Source of the DNA: Kudoa neothunni
Lineage: Eukaryota > Cnidaria
Assembly: GCA_964304625.1 (NCBI GenBank)
Contig: OZ199839.1
Location: 8,804,001-8,868,000 of the forward strand
Direction: 5' to 3'
Length of the DNA: 64,000 nucleotides
How positions within the stretch are numbered: the first letter of the stretch is position 1; the number at the start of each line of letters is the position of its first letter. Under the pieces are notes generated by a model. It did not search any database. It saw nothing but the letters and a program-made list of their open reading frames with translations, and had not been told where the DNA came from. Below, piece by piece: positions 39,396-52,466 of the stretch. Both the position numbers and the translations under genes were made by a program.

Positions 39396-41294
39396 TCTAC
39401 TATATATTAAAAGTTATTATGTCTGTCAATGGGTGTGTGTGTGTTTGCAGCAGTACGCACGTGCCATGGAGGAACTTTTTTAAATACAGTTTTTAGTTTT
39501 CATTTGAATAGATGATACCATTTAAAAAAATATTTTGTTTACGTATAATTACAAATATAATTAATACCGCAGTCAAAAGTAAGGAATTTCTGGTTTTCAA
39601 CTCAAATAGCAGATTAAAAATTATCTGAATAATATTGATGCTTGTTTACATAGGAGTGATAGTCACTTAAAGTGAACTTTCACTCATTATATACAACAAG
39701 AATCTGCTGATTATAGTGTAGAGTGTTATATATGTCGTTTAGCGTAATTTTAAGACAGCCAACGTCATTAGAACCATGTTTACCAGAAATGTTTCATTCT
39801 TTTAAAGTTTATGGCATAATCAAATTATTTACGATGTAAGTTCATTTTAAAAGCGTTATGGATATATTTGAGCGAAAAAAATTTTGATCACTCTAAATAA
39901 AACACATAATTCGAGATTATAAATTGTTGCCATCAAGGAATAATTTGGTGGTTCTATAAGCATTCAAAAAACGATGTAAGCTTTGTGTAGAGTTTGCAAA
40001 AGATTAAAATTTTCTGATAATTTCTTAAATGAAAATTATACTCCATCGAAATTCCAGAGATTGAAATTATATTTATGTTTTCGATAAGTTTTTACTCATT
40101 TTTTGGTTTTCCTAGGCCATCTTGCAAAATGCCTAGCATTACCAATTCAATAATTTTCTATATTTTTAAGATAATTTTTGCGTAATGTTTAAGCTCGCAT
40201 AAACCTGATTATTTCCTATCTTCAGACTTTAACGTTAATATTAAAGTGAATATAAAGTTTTCTTTAGGCCAAAAATAGTACCTGAAAATATGGCATACCT
40301 CATTCCATTGGTAAATGAAGGATTTATATCCAAGATTACTCCTGATAAAATACAATCCATTCACATTACGTACTACGTTAGTTAATACGAAATTATTTGT
40401 TTATTTGATCTAGTCGATCTAGTCGATATTTTTACAAAGTTCTTGTTAATCTGAAAATAATTAAGAAAAAAATCATTCCAATAATATCAAATAGTACGTT
40501 TATTTTTAAAAAAGAGCCATCCGAAGAGAAAAAAAATAGATATTTAAATATTACTGTAATGTTTCCAACCAAAAACACCTTAACATTTTAGATTTAAGCA
40601 TATTTTATAAATTAAATTATATTATTTTAAATAATTAATAATTTTTAGAAGGGAGGTTTTATGTATATAAAAATCGAAAAATAATGTTAAAAGAATGAAT
40701 GTATAATTTTCCGCTCATAAATTATTAAAATCTGATTAACAACCTACATAAAACTGAGAGATAGGAGTAAAAGTTAATATTTTTATTTCACACGCATTTT
40801 AGATTGATTTTATGTTTATTTCTTATCATTTGTAGATTAGTAATAGGTTTTAGGACTAGAAGAATTAATTTTTCTCACCAAATTTGAAAGAACTGAAAGT
40901 CCTATTTTAAATTACTTAATGGCATTTTTAATAAGTAAATAAATATTAACCGTTAATTAAATTTCTCATAAAATTATAATCCTTGTATTATTGATCAATA
41001 ATTTGTATTATAAACTTGAAAATATTCATTAATTTTCTCTCAACACCTGTATTTACATTTACTGAAAAGTACACGTATACTTTGGTGTATCTAAATCATT
41101 ACATTGTAAAAATAATGCCAAGTTATACAATGCACAAATAAAAATGGAGTCATAAACTTCACAGAGTTCAACGTGCCAATTAAATTAACTTTATCTTGGA
41201 ATTTCCACATTCAACAATAAGATTAAAATTTAAAATTTTCCACCACACAGTACACAGTACCACAGTACCTGGCAAAGCTGGGCATTAGCGCTAG
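39396..41294 (+). mobile_element. non-autonomous Helitron, copy 1
   Basis: The 5' end is TCTACTATATATTAAAAG and the 3' end is GGGCATTAGCGCTAG, so it begins TC and ends CTAG. A subterminal GTACCTGGCAAAGCTGGGC can form a hairpin (CCTGGC/GCTGGG). It sits between host A (39395) and T (41295), the Helitron insertion rule. Stretches near both ends and in the middle (for example TTTTTACTCATTTTTTGGTT) recur in inverted orientation at 56631-58476. No Rep-helicase reading frame is present, so it would need a partner element. No terminal repeats or target duplication are expected for this class, and none were found. Confidence 0.78.
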
Positions 41295-42146
41295 TGGCTT
41301 GATATAGTCAATACGCTTACACCAATCAATCGTGTGCATGCGACCAAATGCGATGTCAACTTTCCATTTTCCAACTATAAATACCTAAATATATTTATTA
41401 AAGAATCTTTTAATAAGATATACAATAGATTGAGTTTTACTTTATATATTTGTGTATTGCCTGAAGTAGATACATTATATAATTAGAAATAGTTACAATA
41501 ATGATGTATTAGATAATACATATTAAAATCCTTATATAGTTACAGTAGGCAATTGATTTTGCACAATCCCTCTCAACCTTGAAAAAAGTGTGCAAAATCG
41601 ATATTTAACGTGATTTTGAGTATTTATTTTGAATCATATACAGTCAATTATTGGAATCATAATTACCGTTAAGTTGAATATTTTTGTTTATATAAACATT
41701 CGAAATATTTAGAGTTCTAATCAAATAAAACCACAATAACTGTACAAAATCGATTACCAACCAATTGTATAACTTTTTTCAATTAGATGCATGTCCATTT
41801 TAAACAATGAAAACTGTAATTTAATAAAAATCTTGTATAGAAAAAATTTAATTTATGCATAAAAATAAGGCCAAGACTATTGGCACGCACGGTAAAATTT
41901 AATCCTAAATGGCATTTACGCGTTCGCAATGGTAATTTTTAATCTCAGCGTCTCATACTTACAAACTGATTACAGTTTTAATGACTTAGAATCTGCCATA
42001 TGTAATTATTTCTGGTCGTAAAAACAAAGCGATGGACTGAAATAATTAAATATAGTCAACATTTTTTGGAGATTCGAAAAATGGTGCGCAATAAATGTAC
42101 ATCGCATGCGCACTTGTACAACAAAATATTATTTAACTCTTTCTTT
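41295..42146. other. spacer, nothing recognised
   Basis: AT-rich sequence between the Helitron and the piggyBac MITE. No coding homology was seen. Confidence 0.45.
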
Positions 42147-43105
42147 TTAATCTTCTAAATAAGTCTTCTGAATAAAATCTCCTAAATAATATGGGGTAGA
42201 TTTCTACCCCAAGTGAATTTTGTCAACAATATTTAAGTGTATAAATGGAAAATAACTCCTCTCCATCTTTTGTAATCTTTTATCTTTATGAAAAGTTTCA
42301 GAAAAATGAATTGAGATTTATTTTTGTCATATATCAAAAAAGTTAATATAAAAACACCTTCCGAATAAAATTATTGTAGAAATCTACCCCACATTTTTCT
42401 TTCATAAAATTATTAAAAATATCGAGAAATACCATTTTTAAAAATTTATGGGAATTCTATCGAGTAAATAATGAATAAATAACAAAATACTATGCATGAT
42501 ATGGCAGTCCGCATGCGCGACATCTACTATATAAGCATGTGGTTCCCTCCAGTATACAACGATAGCTCCTTATTCTTTAAAAAATTTTAAACCAATTATT
42601 CAAAATACGATGACTTTTCATTGTTTTGCTCATTTCTACATTGTAGAGAGCATCCAAAAACATATGTGGAAACTGTTAATCAATATTCTTAGTTTCGTGT
42701 TGTAGAGAACATTAAACAAATATATGATATAACTGTCCAACATTTTGACAAGTTTTGTGTTTTTCTACGCAATTTTACACTGCATTGTTTAAAATAAGAT
42801 AAATTAATTGGTAGTTGTTATGAAACTTGAATTAAATGTTAAAACTAAAAAACCGCAGGAATACACCTATAAATACAATGGTACTCCATAGGAAAGTAAC
42901 AACATTGATGTCCGCGCGTGCGTACATCAATGTTAACTTTAATAATTGGGCATTTATTCAAAATTTACTCGATGAATTCTCCTCATATTTTGTCGATCAA
43001 TGCCGAATTTTTTTTGAGGCAATTTTATCAAATAAAAAAATGGGGTAAATTTCTACCCTATTTTTATTTGGAGGGTGTAAATTTTTCAGCTATTTAGAAG
43101 GTTAA
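42147..43105. mobile_element. piggyBac-type MITE
   Basis: The left end is TTAATCTTCTAAATAAG and the right end read inward is TTAACCTTCTAAATAGC, with TTAA at both extremes. Palindromes lie 46 nt from each end: GGGGTAGATTTCTACCCC at 42193-42210 and GGGGTAAATTTCTACCCT at 43042-43059. A third partial copy is at about 42375-42390. No transposase is encoded. The same palindrome type occurs in the coding piggyBac elements at 15675 and 62459, so this is probably mobilised by the same enzyme group. An alternative left TTAA lies 14 bp outward at 42133. Confidence 0.72.
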
Positions 43106-43977
43106 AATAATCGTTTATTAAGTTCATTTTTAATTTTATATAATTTTATATAATTTTTTCTGAAGTTATGTACATAAAAATCTATAATTTCGCTTTTTTA
43201 ATATTTAAAAAAATACTTTGTGTTAGTATTTTTTGAATATTTTGGTTCAATGGGATTATCCGTGCTTTTAGCTACCATATCACATTCTAGTTTACTTTCA
43301 ATATTTAAAGGCTCGTTTGTTATCTCAGTGTATTCAAATCATTTACTATATCCAATTCATTATGGTTATAATCCAAATTATAATTTCTATGCATATTTCT
43401 TGTTCAACTTCGTCCTTATCATTACAGCTAATTTCATTGGGAGGTACTCAGATTTTCACTTTCTGCTAAAAAAATCAATTTCGCGATAACCAAAACATTG
43501 TCGAAATGACCACTTAGAATTCCAGACTTTCTCAAACGTTTTATTATTGTATCAGATGAAATATCTTTATGGACTTTTTTAAATGAAAGCATGCATTCCA
43601 ACAATGTGTATTCGGAGTCATGAGGGCATTTAGAAGGAGATAATAAGTTTACACAAAATATTTCCGTAATAGAATTTGAGACTATGTTTCAAATATCCTT
43701 AGGAATAAGATTACAGGAAGTTACTCCCATAAAATTTCAATTTCTATGGTTATTTCAAAATGAGTGCAATAAACGTAATGGACTGTATAGCCAAAACTAG
43801 CGTCACCTGTATATTATTTACCGTACCAATAGCCAATAGCCACTCCAACAAAATAAACTGTTGTTTAAATGAAGTTATTTCACATTTTTGAACGCGTATT
43901 CTTATGTTATGATTTATCAAAAATTATTTCAAATTTGTTGGTATATGGATAAAAATCGTCATAGCAATTTAAAATTA
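43106..43977. other. spacer with an unassigned hydrophobic open frame
   Basis: An 89-codon open frame at 43220-43489 is hydrophobic and aromatic-rich but has no recognised family or neighbouring exons. I do not call it a gene. Confidence 0.35.
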
Positions 43978-44619
43978 CAGTCGAACCTCGATTATCCAGA
44001 ATTTGATTATCCGAGAATCGCGCTATCCAGAAGATATATTAACTTTTATTCGTATCTTATTGAAATTGTGTGTCGGCAAATATTCGATTATCCGGAATCT
44101 TGGTAATCGGAACAGCTATTTACTCACATTTTCGGATAAAAATACCACAAATCACCACACGACATACACAATGTAGCATATATACCAATGAGATATTTAA
44201 AACAAAGAAAAATATTTCTGGGTCAATTATAAATAAATATTTCTTTTAAACTTAAGTTAAGCATTCAGTTCTTATATATATTCGTCCTACATCTGAATAT
44301 ACGTTTGTATGTACATTGAACAAACATTAATTTTCGATTATTTAAAAGATTAACCCTCCGTAGACGTGATTTTCTCCCATAATTATGTATTGTTTTTTCT
44401 TGTAAGTCTCCTTATGCTTAATTAATAGATATGTCACTATTTTTAATTCGGGTTTCGGAATTTAAGCTATTTTACTTAATGAATAGTAAAAATTGTTTAT
44501 AAATCAAATAAACAATCCTTTATGAAGACATTACACAAATGTGCGCTTTGTGATATGCTTTATGATAGATTTACTGGAGCCTCGCTATCCGGATAGGATA
44601 ATCGGGCGGGGTTCGGTTG
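43978..44619. mobile_element. short pogo-like (Tc1/mariner superfamily) non-autonomous element
   Basis: The left end CAGTCGAACCTCGATTATCC follows a TA. The right end on the other strand reads CAACCGAACCCCG and, after a 4-nt insertion, GATTATCC. This start (CAGTCGAACCTCGATTATCC) is common in pogo/Tigger-type terminal repeats. Extra ATTATCC copies lie inside the left end. No transposase or clean TA duplication is visible at the right edge. Confidence 0.55.
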
Positions 44620-45579
44620 AATCTTGGAGAAAATTTTCAAAATGGAGCATCATGAAACTGTAGTTTTTTCTCTTGTGTATTTAAAATTTATGTCAACACT
44701 GGGCACGAAATGGTTAATATTGACGGCTTTTTATCTTTTCATGTAATTGGAGTGGAAATAATTTTCCCGCCAAAAAACAATCCGTTTTATATTTTCTATT
44801 TTGTGAGAAGGGTGCACATTTTAACATGAATCAAGAATCGCGGATTTAAACAAAGATTCCCAGACAATATTTCGATAAATCATTACAAAAAGTGTATTTT
44901 CGTTAGTATCCATTGATCGAACCAACATTTGTTCCCTGTCATAAGGCCACCCTTTAAATAATAATTTTTAACCCGATTAATTAATGTATATAATTTAATT
45001 AATTAATGTATATAATTTAATTTAATTAATTAATTAATTTAAGATTCGGTCTTGAAAGTGTTACTAAATTATCAATGCAACACAGTCAAGGAATCTACTA
45101 AACGCATATACAAAGGTATAATGAAATGAAAACTGATTTTTCTGATATTCAAAATTATTTACCCTAGTTAATTTGCACATAAATTTTGAACTAATAAATT
45201 AGTAAACCACAAAACCCCTGTATGTGCACAACGTGAAATCGTTATTGGAGGGTGGGACTCGTAGGTTACTGGATTTTCCACTCTTCAAACTCGTTTGTAG
45301 AAATGAATAATAATAATAAATAATATTTATTTGTTCTATTCATTTTAAATAAACATAAATAAACATGAATAAATATAAAAGTTTAAATGTTTTGAGAGCT
45401 AAAATAATTTTTATTTTCAGGGATTATTCACTTCTACCAAAATCCAACATGCTGCAACGCATGCGCAGATTTTAAATTGAAATGTCCAGCGAAAATGCTA
45501 TTCAACTACCTCGATATCTAAGTAACGATACAATCTATTGGGTTGTGTATTTTAACGAATGTATATTCTATCGATAGAA
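44620..45579. other. spacer upstream of MRPL19
   Basis: AT-rich sequence. Apart from the tandem repeat at 44978-45040, nothing was recognised. The MRPL19 promoter should lie near its right edge. Confidence 0.4.
44978..45040. repeat. short tandem repeat of an AATTAATGTATATAATTT unit
   Basis: Two adjacent copies of the unit are followed by a TTAATTAATTAATT run. Confidence 0.75.
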
Positions 45580-46517
45580 ATGAAAATCAGCCACAAAACT
45601 CTTAACTACGTATAAAGGGAAAATTTAATTATTAAATAATAATTATTTCAATAGGCAATTCAACCATGGCGATTCAGGAATTATCAAGCTAAAAACTACG
45701 GGAAAAGTGAAGTACCAGTGCCATCTGTCCGAGTAAGGAATCCACGGTATCATCCAACCCTTATTCCTGATACATTACAACCAATGTATGGTCTCTATTT
45801 TTTAATCCAATTGGCTCACAACGAGATAACTTGTTCGCGTTAGAAACTTATACAAAGATCTACCTGAAATAAAAAAAATGTCCGCGGATATGACCCATAA
45901 AACTAGTCACTTAGAACTTTTATATCTACTCGAACAAATGGATATAAATCGTAGAACAAGTCGCATAAATATTCCTAGCTTTTGTGTTGGTAGTGTGGTC
46001 AAAGTTGTGTATCATATGCAGTCGTCAAAGAGTGAATACGAATCGTAGTTTTTTCCCCAAAACTTCGTCTTATTTATCTTGTTTTTTTGTGCACCATAGA
46101 TTCACTGGATTATGCATCAAGAGGTCACCACGAATCAACAGTTTGGGTCACACTTTCACCCTTATGAATGCATACAACAATGCAATCAATGTGAGAATGA
46201 CTTTTTATACATACGACGTGAAAATTAAGTCGATCCAGGTGTTGAGACACACCTGGATGACTCATGATCAAATTGTTGCTCTCCGACAATTGCCTCCCAA
46301 ATACAACAACCATTCTCTAATCGAACCGGTGCCCTACACCGATAAACCCGTAAAGTTCCAGTTCTCTCCGCAAGACGAGCAAGTTATCAGGAGGTATTTG
46401 GAAGATAGAATTGTGGGTATTACTATGCGCGAACGCCCAAAAGAAAGAAACTACAGGGCTGCCACCAATGATACCTCCTTCACTCACCCTAAGCCTCATT
46501 GGATTAATCTGAAATGA
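45580..46517 (+). CDS. MRPL19: mitochondrial large-subunit ribosomal protein L19 (bL19m), intact
   Basis: This is a nuclear gene for a structural protein of the mitochondrial large ribosomal subunit. Exons 45580-45609, 45655-45785, 45844-46044 and 46100-46517 join with GT-AG sites and matching phases. They give 259 residues ending in TGA. The bL19 domain is clear from IPSFCVGSVVKV (about residues 97-108), like the family's IPEF(Y)VGS. It continues with SFTGLCIKRSPRINSLGHTF and NAYNNAINVRMTFYTYDVKI. The C-terminal extension (KFQFSPQDEQVIRRYLEDR, HPKPHWINLK) is also typical of animal mitochondrial L19. The first exon (MKISHKTLNY) is chosen because it is the only upstream ATG that meets a GT donor in phase. 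A stronger mitochondrial targeting peptide upstream cannot be excluded. Confidence 0.9.
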
Positions 46518-46743
46518 TGTTCTAACATTCTCAAACTGTTACTTATATAATGGATAGATGTTTTTTTATTTTTTACTATCTATTTTTGTTAATAATTTTT
46601 TTTATAATTTAAGATAATTTTTAATTGGAATTAAAATTTTCATTATTATTAATGTTATTTTACACTAATTAAGTCGCCTTTATATGGTTCAATTAATTAT
46701 TGAAAAATTCGATCAGAAGGAATTAATATTTAACGGTTTAATA

Positions 46744-47659
46744 CAGGGGTCTCCAAACTTTTGCTTTCTTCGATCCCTTTCAAAGATTTTATTAAAAATA
46801 TTGGAGTATATTCATTTCTTCGAGTAGAAAAATTTAAAATATATACAATCTATCCCATTAATATTCTATTCCCGATACATAATACAATGCGAAATTATAT
46901 TAACCCCCAAAAAAGCTTGTATTAACGACCTAACATCAAAATATATTAGAAAAAAATTTGATATTTGTAGATTTACCACGATGAGTCTATTTTTCATCAT
47001 ATATCATATTCAACTGACTTACCAAGTTAGTTCGGTTGTATATGATTATAGTTACATACTTTCGCACATATACATAGAAAAGTTAATATTTATTCATAGT
47101 TGCCTCTAAAAGTTAATAAGAATGCCTTAATCTGTACCCTAAGATTAAGTTCCTTAGCTTGAGGACGCTTGAAGAATTTTGGTGGTGTCCGCAGGGTTTC
47201 AAACGACACTTTCAGATTATTGGATTTATTTTCCTAGCTTTTGTAATTACGATTCAAATCAATTTTAAAAATTAGACTTTTCCCTCTTAGACGATTATAA
47301 ACTTATATAAACTATCGTTGTTGTTTTATAAAATGCCAATAACAATGAGTACTGATGATCAGTATTATTTAAGAAAATTAAAGCTACTGTATTCACTAAT
47401 TTTTATGAGCTACAAAGTACCTCTAGATAAATGAAAAACATTGAATTACATAACTAGGAAAGATGGAGTTTGATTTTAACTTAAAAATAAAAAACAAGTG
47501 TCACGGGGTAGTATTAATTAATATAATTAAATATGTAATATGGAGTAGGAAGATGGGAAGATGGGAAGCTTTACCTTAAAAGCCCATAAAACTCAGTGGA
47601 ATTTCCATAACACGTATCAACTTCCTAGAAGTTCCCATCGACAATTTTGGAGACCCCTG
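46744..47659. mobile_element. hAT MITE with 8-bp target duplication
   Basis: The left end is CAGGGGTCTCCAAACTTTTG and the right end is TTTTGGAGACCCCTG, a near-perfect inverted repeat of the classic hAT CAGGGGTCTCCAAA type. Flanking 8-bp sequences are GTTTAATA (46736-46743) and GTTTAGTA (47660-47667), matching at seven positions. The 916-bp interior has no transposase. Confidence 0.85.
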
Positions 47660-47675
47660 GTTTAGTACAATAAGT

Positions 47676-47697
47676 GTATATATATATATATATATAT
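47676..47697. repeat. (TA)n microsatellite
   Basis: A TA dinucleotide run just outside the right flank of the hAT MITE. Confidence 0.9.
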
Positions 47698-49121
47698 GCA
47701 GTCGAACTTGTATATTGCATAATTTCACAAGTTCTTTGAAATATTAAGGATATTTTAAATTTTTTACTCAAACATAGCTTTTATATTATTTAAATTAATG
47801 CTAATTGAACAAGCGATGATAAAAAGTTTTTATTAGAGAAGTATAAATTTAAGTTAATGTACTATAACTAAAATCTCGCTATTGCGTAACATTTTATTCA
47901 GTTTAATTCTCAATCAACCTTCTTTTTTAATTCTGCGAAAGAAAAATGATAAGGAATCAGAAAACAGTAGCCGAATAAATTGAAATATTCGAATAATATT
48001 ATTCGATTGAATCACTCAAAGGAGAAAAAGGAATGACTTTTAAACTTCCCAAGTCAACTAATAATATAAAATTAACTAATTCCAATATAATATATTTGCT
48101 AAGCATTCCATTATTAATTGAATTTAAGCTTCTCAAAATGATATTATTAATTCTATTATTTCGGCTTGAAAAAAGAAGAAAAGTACATGGAGTTAGTTAA
48201 TTTATTTTATACATGAATAATTCAAATGCGAAATGAAAAAAAGGTTGTTCCTGCTTATTTAACTGTTGAAAAAGACAAATAGTATCGCTAAATCCATAGG
48301 TATTGACAAATTTAACGGTAGTAGTAGTAGTAGTAATAACGGTTAGTTCGTATAATTTAAAAATAGGTTTGGAATTAATTTTTAAAAAATTTCATTACGA
48401 TATGAAGAGTACAACGTAATAAATGTGGATAATTCAAATTTAATTAAGTATATCATTTTAAATTATTAAAACTTGAAATCATGCATGGAAAAACGTATCT
48501 TCGACTACAATTCCAAACTGATTTAGATAATCTAGGCTTTTTGAACGTTGTATTCTGATACTACAATATACGAAATTAAAGATTAATTAATAGATAATCA
48601 AAATTTATTTCAAGATTTTTCTGAAAATAGTGTTGAAAATTTCGTCACATTATTTAATTGTTTATCTACTTTAATTTTTAGATAAAAATATGACGAAACC
48701 AACATTATTAAAGAAAAGGGAAAAATACATGAGGAATCAATAGTTTTACCTGGAGCGTATGCAGTTGATAAATTTCAAGAAAATTTCAATATTTCACGTA
48801 AATTCCAAAATATAGTAATAAATTAAGAATAATTTAAATATAACAAAGGTAGTTTTTATATTTGCGTTTATTTCTTTCAGATAGAAGATATTTTAACTAA
48901 ACAGATGTAATTTATGATTACATATACACATACAGGTTTTCCGTGAATAATAAATTGACATCTAAAACAAATTCTAATATTTATTCTTAATTCACATAAA
49001 TTCATAGCCAAAACGAATTATTTCTTTTTCTTTTTGACTCCAATAATTGTTATATGTCTACCTTTTGGTCAACAAATGGATTTTATTTTTAAATCTTAAA
49101 GAAAATTATCAAAATTAAAAT
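47698..49121. other. AT-rich spacer
   Basis: No coding homology was found. A short (GTA)n run lies near 48319-48335. Confidence 0.45.
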
Positions 49122-51253
49122 TTATTTATTACATTTCAATTGGGGTTGCTCCATTATTACTGTTGATCTGTCTTGATTACTGAATTTCTGTTCTTGAATA
49201 TTGTACTCACTATTTGAATGAGTTCTTGATATCGTATGTGGCGAATTTTCAATTAATTCATTTGTTGATTCCTAATATGGTTAAAATGCAATTTAATTAG
49301 AAAACAATTACTATTTCGTCTGTTCCAATAGTTCCCCAACTAAATAAAATTAAGAAGTATGATAATGATCGATAATTGTGTTATCGTGGTTTTTACTATC
49401 CTTTATAACAGATTTATTTATCTTATCGATTTATCAAGAAAGTCAACACAATATTCTGATGTTGTATTAGCCAACTTTGTTGTAAACATTTTCGCATATT
49501 TCAACTTTTTAGCGAAACTTTTTATTTTAATCTGCTTTATTTATCAATAATAGTAGAAGTTTGTTTGTCCGTTGCTATCTTCTGTTATTGGACTTGTTTT
49601 TAAAAATTTCATTCCATATGAATTTGTCCATCTTTCATGACAAAAATCTTCGGAGTAAAGAGGTAACTTTTTCATTGATCTACATATAACACATGACAGC
49701 ATGGCGATGAGATTGATCGATAAAATAAGCATGAACATGTCGATGGACTTGTAGTTCCATTAAAGCTTGTCAATACGTTATCGTCATTTAATAATGAGAT
49801 TTGATCTTTCAACTTATTGCAGGCGTATTATGTCAAGTGTTTTTTGTAAAGGGAGGTACATTCTACATTAAATGTTTCATATGAAACATAATACATTTGA
49901 CTTATTGTTATAACCTCCCTTTCTGTTCGAACGATGTTCAAAATTTTGAGCAAGTTACAAATAAAATCACTCAAAGTACCAAATTTGTGAAAAACGCTTT
50001 CAATTTTCGAATTAACTGCTTCAATTTGATTATTTGTATCAATGTCATAAAAGTTTTTTGCATCACTGAGACCGATAACTCACTCACTGTAAAGTGATTC
50101 CCAATTCCTTTGAGAATATTTTCTCAATTTAACGTTGTTAAATGAATGAACTTGATCTGCATAACTTATATTCAATGTAATCATTACAATGAATCATTTT
50201 CTGCAAGCATGTTAAAACTTCTTTACAACGACAAATAGAAAATAGAAATTGAGACTTTATTGTTGGTAATCTGCCTTTGGAAAATTTTCATGACATGAAA
50301 TTTACAAAGTATACACGATGCGAGTGGAAAACTTCTTTTTGGCCATTTTCTAAGTCTTTTAGCCTTATCGGTAACGATTGTATTTATATTGTCTCGAAGC
50401 ATTTATATTATATTAGTTAAAACATCGCAAAACCATTGAATAGCAACTTCAGTCTCCTCATAGAGTATACACACACTCGTTATGTGTGTTAACCCAAAAG
50501 AATCTACCCCCGCGAATAGATATAATGGAGATCTAAAACTATGATTACAATCGATTCAAATTTTTTTAATTACCTTGAATTAAGAAGTTTGTATGTTGCG
50601 TCTACAAGCATCACCTCTGGATAAAACTGCAAGAAGGATTTCATTTTATTGTCTGCAAAAAAAATTCCGTTAACAACGTTATATTTATTATATAAAATTT
50701 TAACGTAGCAGTTATAATCCCCTCAACACTTTCTCTATCGCATCTAGGTTAAGGGGGAACAAATTATTATTTGCTCTAATATTATATATAGACTTGAGAA
50801 GATCATTTTTTCTGATTTCATACTGAATTTTAGACTGAATCAATTCAATTAAATTTTGATCATCTAGATCAATTTTTCGTTTTTATGGTAACTTTCTGTA
50901 AATCACTTCATTTGATTCATGATTATGAACTAGCATACAAGAATACACTTCAAGAGCAGTTCCATCGATAGAATTCCTAAGTGATATTTTAACAGGGAAG
51001 TCTCTCCTTACAGCTGGTTTATTTCTACTTCCACAAGATTTTGGTTTGTTTTTGCCACTGAAAATACAACAGGAAGTAATCTCATAATAACGTAGAGCTG
51101 GATTGACTGGTTTAGTAATTCTGCTTCGCATATTTGAAATAGTTCTGGCTTGATATTCATAAAGTTACAAAAATTTGATTTTTCGTAATCTAAAATGGCA
51201 TTATCAAGATCCTCAAAGGTGACAATTCGAAAAATCGACAAATCATGTTCCAA
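49122..51253 (-). pseudogene. SWIM-domain (ZSWIM-type) MULE transposase relic
   Basis: An almost full-length array of transposase blocks is spread over several frames. The N-terminal region has ISLRNSIDGTALEVYSCMLV then HNHESNEVIYRKLP (50880-51000). Next are QKRKIDLDDQNLIE and an FYPEVMLVDATYKL block near 50600 with a DDE-type Asp. These are followed by SPLYLFAGVDSFGLTHI, NINTIVTDKAKRL and FPLASCILCKFH. Then come NNQIEAVNSKIESVFHKFGT (near 50000), a SWIM zinc motif CSC...SPCCHVL (near 49710), and LPLYSEDFCHERWTNSYG. The tail is FTTKLANTTSEYCVDFL and WGTIGTDEIE. This matches ZSWIM/MULE proteins found in many invertebrates. Stops and shifts occur throughout, so it is dead. It is a different lineage from the two FLYWCH-type relics. 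Confidence 0.78.
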
Positions 51254-52466
51254 GTGTAAACATTTTTGAGTTTAAAGCGTTTCTAGTGAAATTGTGAGAG
51301 CAGAATGTGCGCTCAAATCATGACTTGAACGAACAAAAATTATTTAACCCATTATATTTAAGTCTAATTGTTGTTTTTTTTAATTTTTTTAATATATGAA
51401 AAAATAATTATCACTTCCGGTACTAGTGTTATTATCGTTTACGTAAAATTTTGAAATTTAAGGATAACATAAGTTAAACTAATTTATAACGAGTTTTAAA
51501 TTCTAAGTTCAATGTGTTGAGTACTTTTCGAGAAATTCGCTTCCTGAGATATAGCCACAGCGTTGATTTAATAGGGATTTCACGTATCAAAATGAAATAA
51601 CGCGGCACAACTAATGAATTATGTCCTCATAAGATGCAATTAAATAATAGTGATAAAGCTGGAATAACATAGAATAGTCTTTATTAAAAGTTAACGTTAA
51701 AATATTATTATTATTAATTATTATTATTGTTATTGTTGTTGTTGTTGTTGGATTTATAAACCTCAAAAAGAGGGTTAATTGTAATGACAGGAGAGAGTCA
51801 TTTGTCAACAATTGTGGATATAAAGATGTGTACAAATAATTTATTACATCAATTTAACGAAAAATTAAATATTAGACAATAAATGTATTTTCTGCGTATG
51901 TTAATTGTTATATTTTATGATTTCTATGTAGATTGATATAGTCCATTTCTTTTAGAATTACAAAATAATATGAGAAAAAAATTATAGTGAAACCTTTTGT
52001 GCTATTTTCTATCTTTATATGATAAACTGTTTATTAATTCCCATATTTAAAAATATATGATAATCTCACTAGAATATTGATGGATTTAGGAAGGTTGAAT
52101 TATTGGAAATTAATTCTTATTCGAACTTTTCTAAATTTACAAAAAATCATGTTAACTAAATACTAGATAATATGTAAAATACGAATAAAATATATGCAGC
52201 AGTTCTAGAGATATAGTCATTAGCTATTTTTTATTGCTTCGTTAATAGAAAAATTTATCAATTAATAAAACATTGCTGAATCATCTATGAATATTAGAGC
52301 GAGTTTGTTTCTGACCCAGTAAAGAACAACAAATAAAGTGGAAATAACCTTTCTTAAATAGTCAATCTATAGATTCTAGTATTATAATTTGGAGTTTCAC
52401 GTAAAAATTAGACGATTGTCGTCTAAGGCATAATAAGGTGTAATCTATAAGATTACGATTGATTTA
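51254..52466. other. spacer with trinucleotide repeats
   Basis: ATT and GTT trinucleotide runs lie at about 51702-51750. No coding homology was recognised. Confidence 0.5.

Noticed and set aside
39396-41294. A solo LTR or LTR retrotransposon pair with 56631-58476
   Set aside because: The copies are in opposite orientation, begin TC and end CTAG, lack TG...CA ends and target duplications, and have the Helitron hairpin and A/T insertion context.
49544-49738. A 64-residue open frame with a hydrophobic start, first read as a small membrane protein with a polar tail encoded downstream
   Set aside because: The overlapping frame reads a SWIM zinc motif (CSC...SPCCH), and this frame continues with LPLYSEDFCHERWT, a known block of SWIM-type MULE transposases. 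The hydrophobic run is an out-of-frame reading.
51702-51750. A CRISPR-like or regulatory repeat array
   Set aside because: It is a plain ATT/GTT trinucleotide run with no spacers. The same applies to the other microsatellites.
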